Below are positions 1 through 13,277 of a stretch of DNA of 64,000 nucleotides, in pieces. Position 1 is the stretch's first letter, and the number at the start of each line of letters is the position of its first letter. The notes beneath the pieces were generated by a model. It made no database searches. It worked only from the letters and a program-made list of their open reading frames with translations, and was not told where the DNA came from. The position numbers were made by a program, and so were the translations under genes. Source of the stretch: Symbiodinium natans (lineage: Eukaryota; Sar; Dinophyceae; Suessiales; Symbiodiniaceae); the NCBI GenBank assembly GCA_905221605.1, contig CAJNDS010002823.1:149501-213500 (forward strand). The letters are read 5' to 3'.

Positions 1-918
1 ACCCTTGCCATGCCCTAAAACCTGGGCAAAAACTCCTCAAGCCCAAAACCCTAAACCCTAAACCCTAAACCCTAAACCCTAAACCCTAAACCCTAAACCG
101 AGCCTTCAGACGCTAGACCTGTGAAAGCTCCACCCCCGCCCTAAGCCTTAAGCCCTAAACACCTATTGCCACATGCACTACATGTACCAAAAAAATGCAC
201 AAAATACGCGAAGCACCAAAAATGCAGCAAATATGCCCAAACATGCACGTGTCGACACGAGAAGACCCTGATGTGGCTAGTGTATAGGGTTTAGGGTTTG
301 GGGGTTTGGGGTTTGGGGTTTGGGGTTTAGGGTTTAGGGTTTAGGGTTTAGGGAACCTTTGTGCCCTAGAACCACAAAAAGAGCTGCAAAAACTGCTGAG
401 CCCTAAAGCCCTGAACCTCTCGAGCTCCTTAACTTGAAGTTTAAGGGTCTAGGGCTGAGGCTTTAGGGCCCCTACCTGAACCACAAACCCTGCAGCCTGT
501 TACCAAGCACCACCCTGAACCCGAAACCCCAAACCCTAAAACCCTCTCTACTATATATATTTAGACCTTAATTTAATTTCAGAATTTGGCCGCTTTATTT
601 CAGAATTTGGCCGACTTTTGCTTTCTCAATTTGGCTGCTCTATTTTCAGAATTTGGCCGCTTTGTTTTCAGAATTTGGCCGTTTTTGCTTTCTCAATTTG
701 GCCGCTGTATTTTCAGAATTTGGCCGCTTTGTTTTGAGAATTTGGCCGTTTTTGCTTTCTCAACGTCATGGGATTCTCTGGTTGGGTGGGTGTATCAGAG
801 CCGTATTTAAAGCTTTACCATCAAACTGGTCGGTCTGAAACCCTAAACCCTAAATCCTGAACCCTGAACCCTAAGCCCTAAACCCCAAGATTCAGCAAAA
901 ACCCTGCAGCGGAGCCGC
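1..918. other. Intron of flippase: telomere-like arrays and a 185-bp tandem repeat
   Basis: Minus-strand flippase intron running off the left edge. Holds CCCTAAA (50-100) and TTTAGGG/TTTGGGG (285-352) arrays and the AATTTGGCCG tandem repeat at 581-765. No coding signal seen. Confidence 0.7.
581..765. repeat. Tandem repeat, 25-30 bp subunits around AGAATTTGGCCG
   Basis: Seven imperfect copies of (T)CAGAATTTGGCCGCTTT and CTCAATTTGGCCG alternate, giving higher-order units. Short overlapping plus-strand ORFs here (LNLAALFSEFGRF..) are just translations of the repeat. Confidence 0.85.
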
Positions 919-949
919 CGAAATGCATCGCCCCGTAGCACAACGCCGC
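919..949 (-). CDS. P4-ATPase exon: AALCYGAMHFG
   Basis: Continues SPDE-AALCYGAMHF as in the family (SPDE.ALV.AA...GF). Acceptor CGCGAG|GCG. The donor is probably TTCG|GCGGCT. The rest of the gene is left of the window. Confidence 0.88.
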
Positions 950-1687
950 CTCGCGGCTTCGTTGGGGAGGAAGCCGAGCGCTCAAGGGTTTAAGGGTTTT
1001 AAGGGTTCAAGGGTTTAGGGTTTAAGGGTATTAGTTTGAGGGTTTTAAGGGTTTTAAGGGTCTAGGGTTTAGGGTTTAGGGTTTAGGGGTACTAGTCTAA
1101 GGGTTTTTAAGGGTCCAAGGTTCTAAGGCTGTAGGTTTTAGGGGTTTGGGGTTTAGGCTTAGGGTCTTAGGATGAGGCTTAGAGGTGTAGGGGGTTAGGG
1201 CTTAGGGGTATAGGGTTTAAGCTTTTAAGGGCTTAGGGTTTAGGGAAGCGGCTTAGAGGTGTGTAGGGTTTAAGGTTTGAGGGTTTAGGGTTAAGGGCTT
1301 AGTTAGGGGTATAGGAACTAGGGTGTAGGGGGCTAGGGTTCAGGGGTTTAGGGGTTTAGGGGATTGGAGGGTTAAGGGTTTACTGGTTTAAGGCTTTAGG
1401 GGTTCGGGGGGGGTTCAGGACCCCACTAGGCTTGTTTGCCAGGGTTTGGGCCTGTGAAACGCGTTGGGGTTCATGAGCAAAATGGTGGAGCATTAGCACG
1501 TCCGTTCAGGCTGTCCTGCAGGTTCAGGCTTAGGGGTTCAAGGTAAAGCTTCAGGGTAGCAGCTTCGTCTAAACCCTAAACCCTAAACCCTAAACCCTAA
1601 ACCCTAAACCCTAAACCCTAAACCCTAAACCCTAAACCCCAGACCCTAAATCCCAAATCCTAAATCCTAAATCCTAGACGCTGCCGC

Positions 1688-1723
1688 CTCATCCGGGCTG
1701 CTTGCGCTGAAGCCACTCATGAC
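1688..1723 (-). CDS. P4-ATPase exon: VMSGFSASSPDE
   Basis: Contains SASSPDE, the flippase N-domain signature. Acceptor CTCCAG|GTC; GC donor GAG|GCGGCA, phase 0. Confidence 0.92.
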
Positions 1724-2639
1724 CTGGAGACAAGCGGTGGGAAGGGGGGGGTGGATCGTCCTAAAGCGTGAAGCAGCAAAAAACTACTAAACCCCTAAAC
1801 GCCCGAAACTTACCACTAAAAAAAAAGAAATCTCTAAGCACTCTACACCCTACACCCTACACTCTACACCACCAAACCCTACACCCTACACTACTAAACC
1901 CCAAACCCTAGATCCCAAAGCCCAAACCCGAAACCCAAAACCCTAAAACTCTAAACCAGAACACCCTGAATCCTAACACCCTAACACCCTAGGCGTTCTA
2001 CGATCGCTGTCCCTGGCCCTAAACCCTAAACCCTAAACCCTAAACCCTAAACCCTAAACCCTGAACCCTGAACCCTGAACCCTGAACCCTAAACCCTAAA
2101 CCCTTAACCCTAAACCGACTACTAAAATGCTCAAGCCGTCGTCGACTCTAGGGAGCTAACGGTCAAAACAAAAAATCAGGAGTTTAGGGCTTCGGGCTTG
2201 AAGGGTCCAGGGTTTAGGGTTTAGGGTTTTGTGGTTTAGGGGTTTAGGGGCTTAGGGTTTAGGGTTTAGGGTTCAGGGTTTAGGGGTTGAGGGGCTTAGG
2301 GTTTGGGGTTTAGGGTTCAGGGGGTTTGGGGTTTAAGGATAAAGGTTCACGGTGGTCTCAGAGGGGTTTGCAATTTTGGCATTTTGGGCAAGGCGCCTCC
2401 ATCCCTGAACCTCACCCAAAGCCCTAACCCCTGAGAACCCCGTTTGAATCCGAAACCCTTGAAGATTTGCAATCAGGATGGCTAAACCCTAAACCCGGTT
2501 TAGGGTTTAGGGTTTAGGGTTTGGGGTTTGGGGTTTGGGGTTTGGGGTTTGGGGTTTGGGGTTTAGGGTTTAGGGTTTAGGGTTTAGGGTTTAGGGTTTA
2601 GGGTTTAGGGTTTAGGGTTCCTTAAACCCAATCCGGGGC

Positions 2640-2672
2640 CGCAGCGCCAGCGTTGTCATACTCGGGCACCAC
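2640..2672 (-). CDS. P4-ATPase exon: VVPEYDNAGAA
   Basis: Directly continues the previous exon (LAVNHE-VVPEYD), as in flippases. Acceptor GCTGAG|GTG; GC donor GCG|GCCCCG. An inverted-repeat element with an internal telomere-like array lies just upstream (2698-2815). Confidence 0.88.
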
Positions 2673-2697
2673 CTCAGCTCATTTAACTTATGCGGGT

Positions 2698-2815
2698 GGC
2701 TGTCAAAAGTATGGTCCCTTTTTGGACCCTTATAACCCTAAACCCTAAACCCTAAACCCTAAACCCTAAACCCTAAACCCTAAACCCCCCAAAAGGGATC
2801 ATAATTTTGACAGCC
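2698..2815. mobile_element. Family-4 inverted-repeat element with CCCTAAA loop
   Basis: GGCTGTCAAAAGTATGGTCC and its near-exact inverse GGATCATAATTTTGACAGCC flank a CCCTAAA array (2739-2787). Related elements: 43770-43873 and 44884-44990, ending in GACCATCATTTTGAGAAC-type sequence. Confidence 0.88.
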
Positions 2816-3038
2816 AAATGTGAAGGGACACCGCACGGCATCCCAAGCATCTCATGTGGACCATCAAGATCTTTCAGTAGGGTTTAGGGTTTAGGGTTTA
2901 GGGTTTAGGGTTTAGGGCATGGGGTTTAGGGTTTAGGGTTTAGGGTTTAGGGCTTGGGGTTTAGGGTTTAGGCATAGAGTTTAGGGCTTCGTAGGGCTGA
3001 GAAAAGATTGGGGGGGCAACCCAGGTGGAGCCGCTGGC

Positions 3039-3077
3039 CTCATGATTCACGGCGAGGTGGAAGAGGAACTCGCGGAC
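3039..3077 (-). CDS. P4-ATPase exon: VREFLFHLAVNHE
   Basis: Matches the N-domain 'EFF..LALCHTV' segment, with Asn-His instead of the usual Cys-His. Preceded by a polypyrimidine stretch and CCGAG|GTC; GC donor GAG|GCCAGC, phase 0. Confidence 0.85.
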
Positions 3078-4651
3078 CTCGGCGGAAAGGGAGAGGTGGG
3101 AGAGTTGGGAGAGTAGGGTTTAGGGTTAGGGGGTTTAGGGTTTAGGGTTTAGGGTTTAGGGTTTAGGATTTAGGGTCTAGGGTTTGGGGTGTAGGGTTTA
3201 GGGTTTGGGGGACAGAGAGTGTGCAGATGTAGGCTACTTCGCCAAGAGTTTTGGGGCTCAGGGTTCAGGGGAGCGTTACGAGGTAGATCAAACTTTGTTC
3301 TTCCTACGAAATGAGCAGGTACAACGCTGCACTCTAAACCCGACTTGAACCCTAAACCCAAACCCGAAACTTTAAACTCCCCGGTCCTTCTTTCCAGATG
3401 TGGGGTCGTCGTCCCCCGTTTCGCGCGCAGCAGTGCTGTCCAGGGCAATTTCTACCCTAAACCCTAAACCCTAAACCACCCCCCAAGCCGCCTGGGCCTC
3501 TCCTTCAACCCCATTGGGAGGAAACTCTCACCTTGACATTTGGCCGAAGAGGCTGGCGTCCAGCAACGGTTTAGGGTTTAGGGTTTAGGGTTTGGGGTTT
3601 AGGGTTTAGGGTTTAGGGTCTAGGGTTCTGCTGGCGGTGGTGCCAGCGACCCAGGTCGCTTACAAGGGACCCCAAACCCGAAAGCCCTAAGAGCGACATT
3701 CTGCGGGTTGTACCTTGGACCCTTAAGGTTGTACCCTTGGGCTTTGGGAACCCTGTTTAGATCTTAAGGTATGCGGAGTATGTGAATCAAACCCTAAACC
3801 CAGAAACCTTCAGATTCAAAACCTCCCGACCTGAGGCCACAGCTCTGACAGCTTACAGCCTGAACCTTGTATCTCTAACGTGCCTGAGGGCGTTTTAAAC
3901 CCTAACACCCACAAATACTAAACCTGAAGCCCAAGGGCTTATAAACCTCAAACCCCAAACCTTAGACTCCCCAGCCCTAAACCCTAAACCCTAAACCCTA
4001 AACCCTAAACCCTAGACCAAACCCTATTCCCGCAAGGAAGGGAGCAAGGCTCAGGGCGCCGCATCTGCATACTGAGGGTCCGATCGATCCCTGTCACCCG
4101 GAAGACAAGTCGGGCTGAATCCCTAAACCCTAAACCCTAAACCCCAAACCCGAAACCCTAAACCCTAAACCCCCAAACCCCATACACTCAGGGGTTTTTA
4201 GGAGGGAAGTTTGCGGTTCAGAGCCTGTCCGGGCACCCCTCCGTCCAAGTTAATGGACTGGAGGCGGACTCGAGGTTCCCTTCTTTTGGGGTTTGGGGTT
4301 TAGGGTTTGGGGTTTAGGGTTTGGGGTTTAGGGTTTGGGGTTTAGGGTTTAGGGTTTGGGGTTTAATGGGGTTTAGGGTTTGGGGTTTAGGGTTTAGGGT
4401 TTGGGGTGTAGGGTTTGGGATAGTGCGGGTTTGGGGTTCAGGGCTTGGGTTGAGGCTGCTCAGGGTTCAGGGTTGGGGTTTGGGGTTTGGGGTTTGGGGT
4501 TTGGGGTTTAGGGCTTAGGGTTTAGGGCTTCAGGCTAGGTAACATAACAATAATAACAATGATAATACAAAAGCAGGGTTGCATGGAACATAATTCATTT
4601 TTGTCCTACCAACCCTGAACCACAAGCCGCTGGACACCTGACCCTTAGCCC

Positions 4652-4767
4652 TGCTTTGGAGTAGACCCTGGAAAAAGAAGTATATGCTGTTTAGGTATAA
4701 GTAGCTATAATAGGAACCCAGGACCAAAAAAAAGTGTGAAAGTACAGTACTCCAAAACCCAGTATTA
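4652..4767. mobile_element. Family-5 element (first copy)
   Basis: CTTTGGAGTAGACCCTGG to GTACTCCAAAACCCAG; see the 47.7-kb copy. Confidence 0.8.
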
Positions 4768-7700
4768 GTTAGCTGGCAGCCTTCGGGGTTAGAGCTTTCA
4801 TACTCCGGGTGTAGGGCTTACGCTTCGTGTGGTGGTGGTGCTGGCAGTAAGGTTCAGGGATCAGGGTTTAGGGTTTAGGGCAACCCTAAACCCTAAGCCA
4901 CAAACCCTAAACCCGAGGCCATAAGAACCCTGAAGCCTAATTTAGGAGCCTGCAGAATTCAAATAGGGTTTTGGGCTTGGACTTCCCTCGTCCCACGTCC
5001 ATCTAGGACTTTGCAGGAACAAGGTTTATATGGTATACTTACAAAGGGGTCAAGGGAATACTACTAGTAATTATTCCGACCCTAAACCCTCAACCCTAAA
5101 CTCTAAAGCCTAAACCCTAAATTACATGCCGACTAAAAGACCCCCTGGTTTCACTTCAACCTAAACCCTGAACCTGGAAAGCCGGAGCACACCCTAAACC
5201 TAACGCTCGCTCTTCAACCTACAACCCTCTAAGGTTTAGCGTTTAGGGTTTAGGGTTTAGGGTTTAGGTTTAGGGTTTAGGGTAGCCTTACCCTGCACCC
5301 TAGAAGACCCTCCCTTCAACCTGCACAACCCTCATAGGCCCTAGAGCCCCTCGATGCAGGACTGCATGACATAGCTTCTCATGGGGTAAGTCCCACAAGC
5401 TTTTATGATGCACACAGATGCAGATGTAGATTTCTATGATCTACGAAGACACGGATGTCTTGAAGATAAATACAGACACACAGGTACACAGATAGCTAGA
5501 GACATGTAGAGATCGATGGGTATCTCGGATACGGTCACTCTAGTGCGCGCACGCAGTCCGCAGAACCGAAGCTCAAGCGCTGCCATCGTTTCCATCGCTG
5601 CTGACGCATGTTGTCTGTCTCTCAGGAGCAAGCCAGCCATGAGCAAATCTAAAGTGCGGCCACCGAAGACTGGACTTGATTGAACTTTGCTTAGGGTTTA
5701 GGGTTTAGGGTTTAGGGTTTAGGGTTTAGGGTTTAGGGTTTAGGGTTTAGGGTTTAGGGTTTAGGGTTTAGGGTTTAGGGTTTAGGGTTTAGGGTTTAGG
5801 GTTTAGGGTTTAGGGTTTAGGGTACCTTGGGCACGTTCGGAGAAACGAGCTTCTGCCAGTTCCAGTTGAAGATGACCCTCCATGCAAAGTCCAACCCTTA
5901 AACTCTACGCGACCCATGCAACAGGACCCGAAACCCTAAACCCTAAACCAAAAAAGAAAGATGACGCCTGAACCCAGCCCAGCATCATCAACGTTGCATG
6001 CATAGGCAGCACGTGATCCTACTAAACCCTAAACCCTAAACCCTAAACCCTACGCCCTAAACCCTGAGCCCTAAACCCTAAACCCTAGGGAAACAAAGCC
6101 ATTGCGCACAAACAGAACAACAGTCTGAGGGCCAATCGAACCTCTCTCAAGACATGAGCCCCATCCCTATTAGAGACCCTAAAGCCTTCAACCCCGTAAA
6201 CACCAGGGTTTAGGACTTAGGGTTTAGGATTTAGGGCTGAGAGTTTGGGATATAGGGCTTAGCATAAATTGTTAATGGTTCCTTCTTGTTTGCCCGAGGT
6301 CCCCAAGCAATAAAGCCCAGGCACAGAGAACAGAAACCCTTAGGAGTTTTACGGGCTTCTATAAGATAACCTATCAACCCTAAACCCAAAACCTTATCAA
6401 CCCTAAACTCTAAACCCTAAACCCTAAACCCTAAACCCTGAACCCTAAACCCGAAACCCTAAACCCTCAACCCTAAGGAATAGGGCCCACTGAGGGTCCG
6501 AGAGCTCCTCTTGCTCATGCCAGGGATGTGCATTCCACAACTCGCGCGTGCTTCCCCAATCGAAAACTTGGGCTGAGACCGTATAGAGGATTAGGGGTTT
6601 GGGGTTTAGGGTGGGTTTAGGGTTTAGGTTTTAGGGCTTTCGGCTTTGGGAGTTTAGGGGGTGTGGGGCTTAGGCTTTCAGAGGTTAAGGCTGCGGGGTC
6701 AAGGTTTGGGGTACTACCCCCCAAGGCTTCGGAGCGTAAAGGCCATACGAGCCTCACCCTAAACGCTAAACCCTAAACCCTAAACCCTAATCCCTACTCC
6801 CTGAAACCCTAATCCCTCTTATGGTCTTTCAGACTTTTACGGCGCCTGGGATGCCTGGAAACCCTAAACCCCGAAACAAATGAGCCCCCCCAAACCGCCG
6901 TCAACTGTAGGGTTTAGGGTTTAGGGTTTAGGGTTTGAGGTTTAGGGTTTAGGGTTCAGGGGTTCGGGTTTAAGTTCTAGGGGTTGGCATTTGGTGCTGA
7001 CCACGGTTCAGAGGGGTTTAAGGGATTTCGGTGGGTTTGGGCTTTAGGTGCATGGTTTAGGGTTTCAGGGATTTTTAAGGTTGAGGGTCTAGGGTTCTGG
7101 GGTTTAGGGTCGAGAGTTTTAGAGTTTTGCAGCTTGTAGGGGGTGGTTTAAAGGTTTTGGGGCTTATAGGTTTTAGGGCTTTCGGGTTTAGGGTTTAGGG
7201 TTTAGGGTTTAGGGTTTAGGGTTTAGGGTCCAAGGCCACAGCTGAGAGGAACGTGGCGGTCACGGGGGAGTGCCCGAGCTCGAGCGGCAAGACTCTGAAT
7301 GCAGCAGGGCTTTCGGGCTTGAGGGGCTCCAGGGCTGAGACTTGAACATCCCTAAACCCTAAACCCTAAACCCCAAACCCTAAACCCTAAACCCAAAACC
7401 CCAAGATTTGAACCTCCCCTGAAAGCCCTAAAAGGAACCTCTCAAATCCCCTGTCCCTCCCCCCTAAAAAAAATAGAATTCATCATGCTTTAGGACATGT
7501 CGGATGCTCCAGGGCCCTCAGCGCCGTGCCCCCAAAGCCCAAACCCTAAACCCTAAACCGGCTCTAAACCCCAAAAAGGTTCAACCTTCCCCTAAACCCC
7601 AGATTTCAAACCCCACCCCAAAAAATGAGCTCAACCTCCATAACCTGCTTTTAAGCCCTTCTTTCAGAGCCCAGCCTGTTGCACAGGCGAGGTCGCTTTC

Positions 7701-9068
7701 AAAGCGGCAAACTGTGGAAAACAAAGTGCTGCTGGCAGCTGGACGCGACTTCTTGTTTTCAGCAAAAGATGTTCAGTTTAGGGTTTAGGGTTCAGGGTTT
7801 TAGATCACCTCCCCCCCATCCGGAAATGTCCCCGAATCCCGAATCCTAAACCCAAAACCCTAATCCTACTTAGGGAGGAGAGTCCAGATTCTGTGGGTTA
7901 CGGTCTTTCTCCAGCAGTGTGGAGTACCTGCAAGCGAATTGTTGGCAAAAGCTGATGGCAGATGCCCTGCACACTAACACCCTAAACCCTAAACCCTAAA
8001 CCCTAAACCCTAAACCCCTAAACCCCTAAACCCCTAAACCCCTAAACCCCTAAACCCTAAACCCTAAACCCTAAACCCTAACCCCTAAACCCCTAAACCC
8101 CTAAACCCTAAACCCTAAACCCTAACCCCTAAACCCTAAACCCTAAACCCTAAACCCTAAACCCCTAAACCCTAAGCCCTAAACCCCTAAACCCTAAACC
8201 CTAAACCCTAAACCCCCTCGGGCCGAAGCTGTGCTTGCTCTTTCAGGCTCCTATGCCAGCCCTGAAGTCTGTGGCCTGAGCCGACGTATGCTTGCGCACA
8301 CCCCTAAACCCCAAAAAGACCCAACCCCAAAAGGGACCCCACACCGCCTAAACCCTAAACCCTAAACCCTAAACCCTAAACCCTAAACCCTAAACCCTAA
8401 ACCCTAAACCCTAAACCCTAAACCCTGAACCTCACACCGCCTAAACCCTAAACCACAAATCTCTCCAAGGAAAAGCCCCATTGAACCCTCTCCTTGGTGG
8501 CCGAGTAGCCATGTTATGATAAGGGCCAACCTGGACCCCTGAAGATTAATTATTCTATTTGAAGATCTTGAGAACGACCCCCAAACCCCAAGGGGTACAC
8601 CCTTAGGGGTCCACAGTAGAGTCCCATGACCTTGAGAAAACGCAGGGCTCGCCCCTGACGCAAGAGACCCGGAACCCGAAAACCCCAAACCCGAAGACCC
8701 TAAACCCGATGAAACCCGAATTATACCGCTCATTAAGCCCTATAGACCCCTAAACCCTAAACCCTAAACCCTAAACCCTAAACCCTAAACCCTAAACCCT
8801 AAACCCTAAACCCTAAACCCTAAACCCTAAACCCTAAACCTCAACCTTAACCCCCCCCAACATGCTTCTGCTGCAGGGGCGGCTCACCAAACGCCCGGAA
8901 TGAAGCCTCGGCTACAGGCTTTCAGGCCCGAGGGATCTAGGGTTTAGGGTTTAGGGTTTAGGGTTTAGGGGTGGTGGTAGAGGTGGGGTTGGGGGGCTGG
9001 GGGAGCAGGGGGGTTGTTCGGGTGGAGGGTATAAAAAGAGGAGGCGCAGAAAATGGCACTATTTATGC

Positions 9069-9262
9069 GTGGTGGTGGTTGTGGTGGTGGTGGTGGTGGT
9101 GGTGGCGGCGGCGGCGGTGGCGGTGGTGGTGGTGGTGATTAGCGTTCGTCAGTAGCTTGTTGTTGTGAGCACTACAACTATTTGTATGCCCACTAGTATG
9201 GCTAATTCCCCCCTGCCTATTCTTGAAGCTATCGTGATGATGATGATGATGATGACGACGAT
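9069..9262. repeat. GGT/GGC and GAT trinucleotide microsatellites
   Basis: (GGT)n with GGC variants at 9069-9138 and (GAT)n at 9233-9262. They generate a His-rich minus ORF with no other coding support. Confidence 0.9.
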
Positions 9263-9693
9263 TGTGACTGTAATCGTGTGCCGTTGTATCGATGTCCGAA
9301 GAACTGAAGCGACTTGAGCAACTTTCAGCGCTCAAGCTTTCAGACGCTGTCTGGTTTCAGGCGGTTGGGGCTGACCTGACGCAGACCGTGTTTGGGGCAC
9401 AAGGCACCCTAAACCCTAAACCCTAAAGAACCCTAAAGAACCCTAAACCCTAAACCCTAAACCCTGAACCCCAAACCCTAAACCCTAACCCACTAAATTG
9501 CGAGGCTTACAAGCCAAAAGCTGCCAGCTGCCCACCGGCTTTTCAAGTCGCTGTGTGTTGCTAGACCCAATCTCAAGATCCGAATATGAGAGAGAGAGAG
9601 AGGGACCCTAAACCCTAAACCCTAAACCCTAAACTACCCTAAACCCTAAACTACCCTAAACCCTAAACCCTAAACCCTAAACCCTAAACCCGA

Positions 9694-10143
9694 AACGCGA
9701 AAGAAAAGAAAAGAAGGAAATAAATAGAGAAAAGAAAGAAGGAAAGATGGACAGACAGAAAGAGAGAAAGAGAGCAACACAGCGAGAAGGAGAGAAACAG
9801 GAGAGAAGGAAAGAGATAACGGAAGCAAAAGCAAGAACAACAAAGGAAGGTAAACAAAGACGTAAAGAACGATGAAAGGAATACAAGAGAAATAAAGAAA
9901 TAAAGACACAACAAGATGAAGAAAGTAAGACAGGAATGAAGAAGAAATACAGAAATGAAGAAAGCAAGCACCGAAAGAAAGAAAGCAAACAACATAAGCA
10001 GACTCAGAAAAACAGAAAGACAGAATACAGGGGCCTTAATAATTCGAACAGAGTTGTTTATCATTTTTTATTTCTTTTTTGTTTTTTTTTTTTTTTTTGG
10101 GGGGGGGGGGGGGGGCGGGGGGGGGGGCGGGGGGGGGGGGGGT
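9694..10143. repeat. Purine-strand tract followed by poly-T/poly-G
   Basis: About 320 bp almost entirely A and G on the plus strand (AAGAAAGAAGG-like), then T-rich sequence with T(18) passing directly into a ~45-bp G-run. Similar T-run/G-run junctions occur at 36815-36863 and 47161-47195, and the complementary C-run/A-run at 44818-44858. Confidence 0.9.
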
Positions 10144-10203
10144 GGGTGGGCGTCATTATAGTATAGTTACAAAGGATCCGGAAATACAATTACTACTTAT
10201 TCC

Positions 10204-10312
10204 GACCCAGGAGTGGGTCGCAGTAGCCTAGGAATAAAAGGGGTGCCCTTTTTGATCTAAAGGGGCTAATAACCCTATAACATGGGAATAACGGCTCACT
10301 CTGGGTCCTAGT
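10204..10312. mobile_element. Family-2 inverted-repeat element
   Basis: Shared layout: left end with GGAATAAAARGGGTGCCCTT then GGTTTAAAGGGGCTTCTAAG, right end GGGAATAAGGGCCTACTCTG then GGTCCTAG. Other copies or parts: 12433-12571, 39612-39718, 44696-44745, 45983-46094, 59013-59156, 60147-60245 (two right ends in tandem) and 63876 to the window edge. Confidence 0.8.
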
Positions 10313-10366
10313 AGCCCTAAGCCCTAAACCCTAAACCCTAAACTCTAAACCCAAAAAACGGGGAAC

Positions 10367-10956
<590 letters not shown>

Positions 10957-11835
10957 GTAAGTAGTTACCGACCCCTACATTAGAGAAGACATCCGATGCA
11001 GCCCGTGTGGCGGGGGATGGACGGCCTGGCAGGGGCTTCCCTTTATGTCCATCGGACAAGGTAAGCTTCCCCCCCCCCCCCCCCCCCCCCACATTGTGCA
11101 AGGTTGCTCGTGGTGCTTAGCCCTAAACTCTAAACCCTAAATCCTAAACCCTGCACCCTGTACCTGCTCAAGTTAAAACCGGGGCCCTAAACCTTTGGGT
11201 ACCCCAGGAGGGGATTGAGATCAGCAACTGGCGGTTTGGGATTAATTCTTCGGGTTTAGGGTTTAGGGTTTAGGGTTTAGGGTTTAGGGTTTAGGGTTTA
11301 GGGTTTAGGGTTTAGGGGTGCAGAATTGTGGGGTATTGCTTAGGGTGGGCGGCATATCGTGTAGGACTTGGGGCGGCAGTTGCTCTCAGGGCGGCAAGTG
11401 TCGACGGATCGGACTCCTCGCCCAAACAAAGAGCACGCTTCACCCCCAATGACAGTTCGGGTAAATAGTGCGGGAGTTCATGAATACAGCAAAGATCATG
11501 AATAAAGCAAAACAACAACTGATGGGCAATAGCTGAAGGTTAACCGTCGTACTTGTCAATTGTGATACGCAGACGTAACAAATAATGACGAACTCAGGCG
11601 CAACGCATAACAATTTCAACTTTCATGAACGCACACAATGATTGGTAGCAAAAACGAGCTAACGAAAAAGAAGCATCCCGTCGTCCGCCGCGGATGTTAG
11701 GGTTTAGGGTCACAAAACCCAGTAGCAAAATCATGACCGCCAATTAGTAGCCACCAGTTGCAGTCAACAAAAGAAGAATACAACGGCCTAACACAGCATC
11801 ATGACCATACACATACGATGTCTGAAGGGTCTCCG

Positions 11836-11976
11836 TTTGGAATGTTCATTTTTTCGAACAGTCCTCAATAGGGACTATGGGTACTATAATCCCTATTCAG
11901 GACCCTAAACCCTGAACCCGAAACCCTAAACCACAATTAAGGACTGTTAGTCAGTGTAACGGGGAACATCCCAAGT
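11836..11976. mobile_element. Family-7 element
   Basis: Shares GAACAGTCCTCAATAGGGAC and TAAGGACTGTTAGTCAGTGT with the 46.6-kb copy. A short CCCTAAA stretch lies in the centre. Confidence 0.8.
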
Positions 11977-12042
11977 CTCTGTGTTTGAAGATGAGCATTG
12001 TCAATACGATGAACAGCAGTGTGATTGTTCTCTCGACAGTGC

Positions 12043-12073
12043 CTGGAGATACTTGTCCCAGGTGGCACCGTAC
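12043..12073 (-). CDS. ERG4: Sterol reductase exon: YGATWDKYLQ
   Basis: KYGATWDKYLQ matches the conserved KYGxxWxxY near the C-terminus. Acceptor CCGAG|G. It either ends at GC donor CAG|GCACTG with a last exon (usual 'VPY..P.xF') I did not find, or reads 14 codons on to a TGA at 12003-12001. Confidence 0.9.
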
Positions 12074-13055
12074 CTCGGAGTTTCGAAGCAACGAAACCGC
12101 AGCTTAAACCCAAAACCCAACACCCTCAAACCCTAAACCCTAAAACCCAAATGCTAAACCCCAAACCCTAAACCCTAAACCCTAAACCCCAAACCCAAAA
12201 CCCTAAATGGTATGCTCGACTGCGGATTGCACTTGAGGGGCAGGCTCAGGGCCTGACGTCTATTAAACACCCCTCTTAGTGGTTATAATCGAGTATATAT
12301 TGGCGGGCGGGGGGGGGGGGGGGTATTGATTGAACATTAGGGGGTAAGGGGGGGTGTTTCACATTAAGGGGAGGGGTTTAGAGACCCTAGAACAGCGAAG
12401 GGGGCCCATGTAAGGGGCCCATGTAACTACCCTCAGACCCAGAGAGATCTTGGAAGACTGGGTACCTCTTGCTTGTTGGGTTTAGGGTTTAGGGTTTTAA
12501 GGGGATTATAAGGGAACCCCAAGCCGAAAAACATGAAATAAGGGCCTACTCCGGGTCCTGTAGGGGGTCCCTATGTCATGAGTGTACAGGACACTGATGA
12601 GGTGGGAGGAGGAAAGTGCTGTTGATAGAAGCCTCTTATACACAGTATAGGGTTTCTTTAAGCTGCTTCTGAGATTCTGATAAGGGACACTACACCCACC
12701 CCTGCGCCTGCGGGTCTAGGGGTTTCAGGTTTAGGGTTTAGGGTTTAGGGTTTAGGGTACGGGTTTAGGGTTAAGGCTGAGAAAGGGCCTGTTGGGGCCT
12801 TCTTCGGGGAACATGGGGCCGGGTTTCTGTCTCACATTGTGGCGGTGCTGGTCCTTCAATCAAGCTCCAGGGCCCCCGAGAGTCGCAATCCAAGCCCTCA
12901 AAAAGCCCCAAACCTTACGAGGAAACATATTCCTAAATATGATCCTCTTAAACCCAATAAGGGTTTAGGGTTTAGGGTTTAGGGTTTAAGGGAAAATATC
13001 AAATTTTCCCCCAAGGGCCTACCTAGCTGCGAATCTCCACATGCCACAGGGGCGC

Positions 13056-13130
13056 TTCCTCTTGCAGCGCTCCTCATCTCGGATTGCCCGGTGCGTGATC
13101 ATGGCGCAAAAGAAGCAGAAGTAGAAGTAC
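13056..13130 (-). CDS. ERG4: Sterol reductase exon: YFYFCFFCAMITHRAIRDEE..
   Basis: YFYFCFFCAMITHRAIRD then EERCKR: last TM helix followed by the conserved HRxxRDExxCxxKYG. Acceptor TTCGAG|G; GC donor GGAA|GCGCCC splits Lys AA|G. Confidence 0.96.
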
Positions 13131-13277
13131 CTCGAAGATGAGCCCTAAACCCTAAACCCTAAACCCTAGACCCTAAACCCTAAACCCTAAACCTTAAACC
13201 CTAAACCCTAAACCCTAAACCCTAAACCCTAAACCCTAATCCCAGCCCGGGTGTATGGTTTACGGCGAAAGTTTGGC

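Noticed and set aside
1-110. True chromosome end
   Set aside because: Arrays are short, of both orientations and spread over the whole window; no long terminal array at either edge.
4321-4518. ORFs encoding (GFRVWGL)n, LNPKP-type or similar peptides across the window
   Set aside because: These are translations of TTTAGGG/TTTGGGG or CCCTAAA arrays in different frames, not proteins.
5434-5646. Minus ORF with IPIDLYMSL resembling the TM4 PISL motif
   Set aside because: No hydrophobic context before it, out of order, and the genuine TM4 exon is at 51.57 kb.
9063-9335. His-rich minus ORF
   Set aside because: Produced by the GGT/GAT microsatellites; no splice or motif support.
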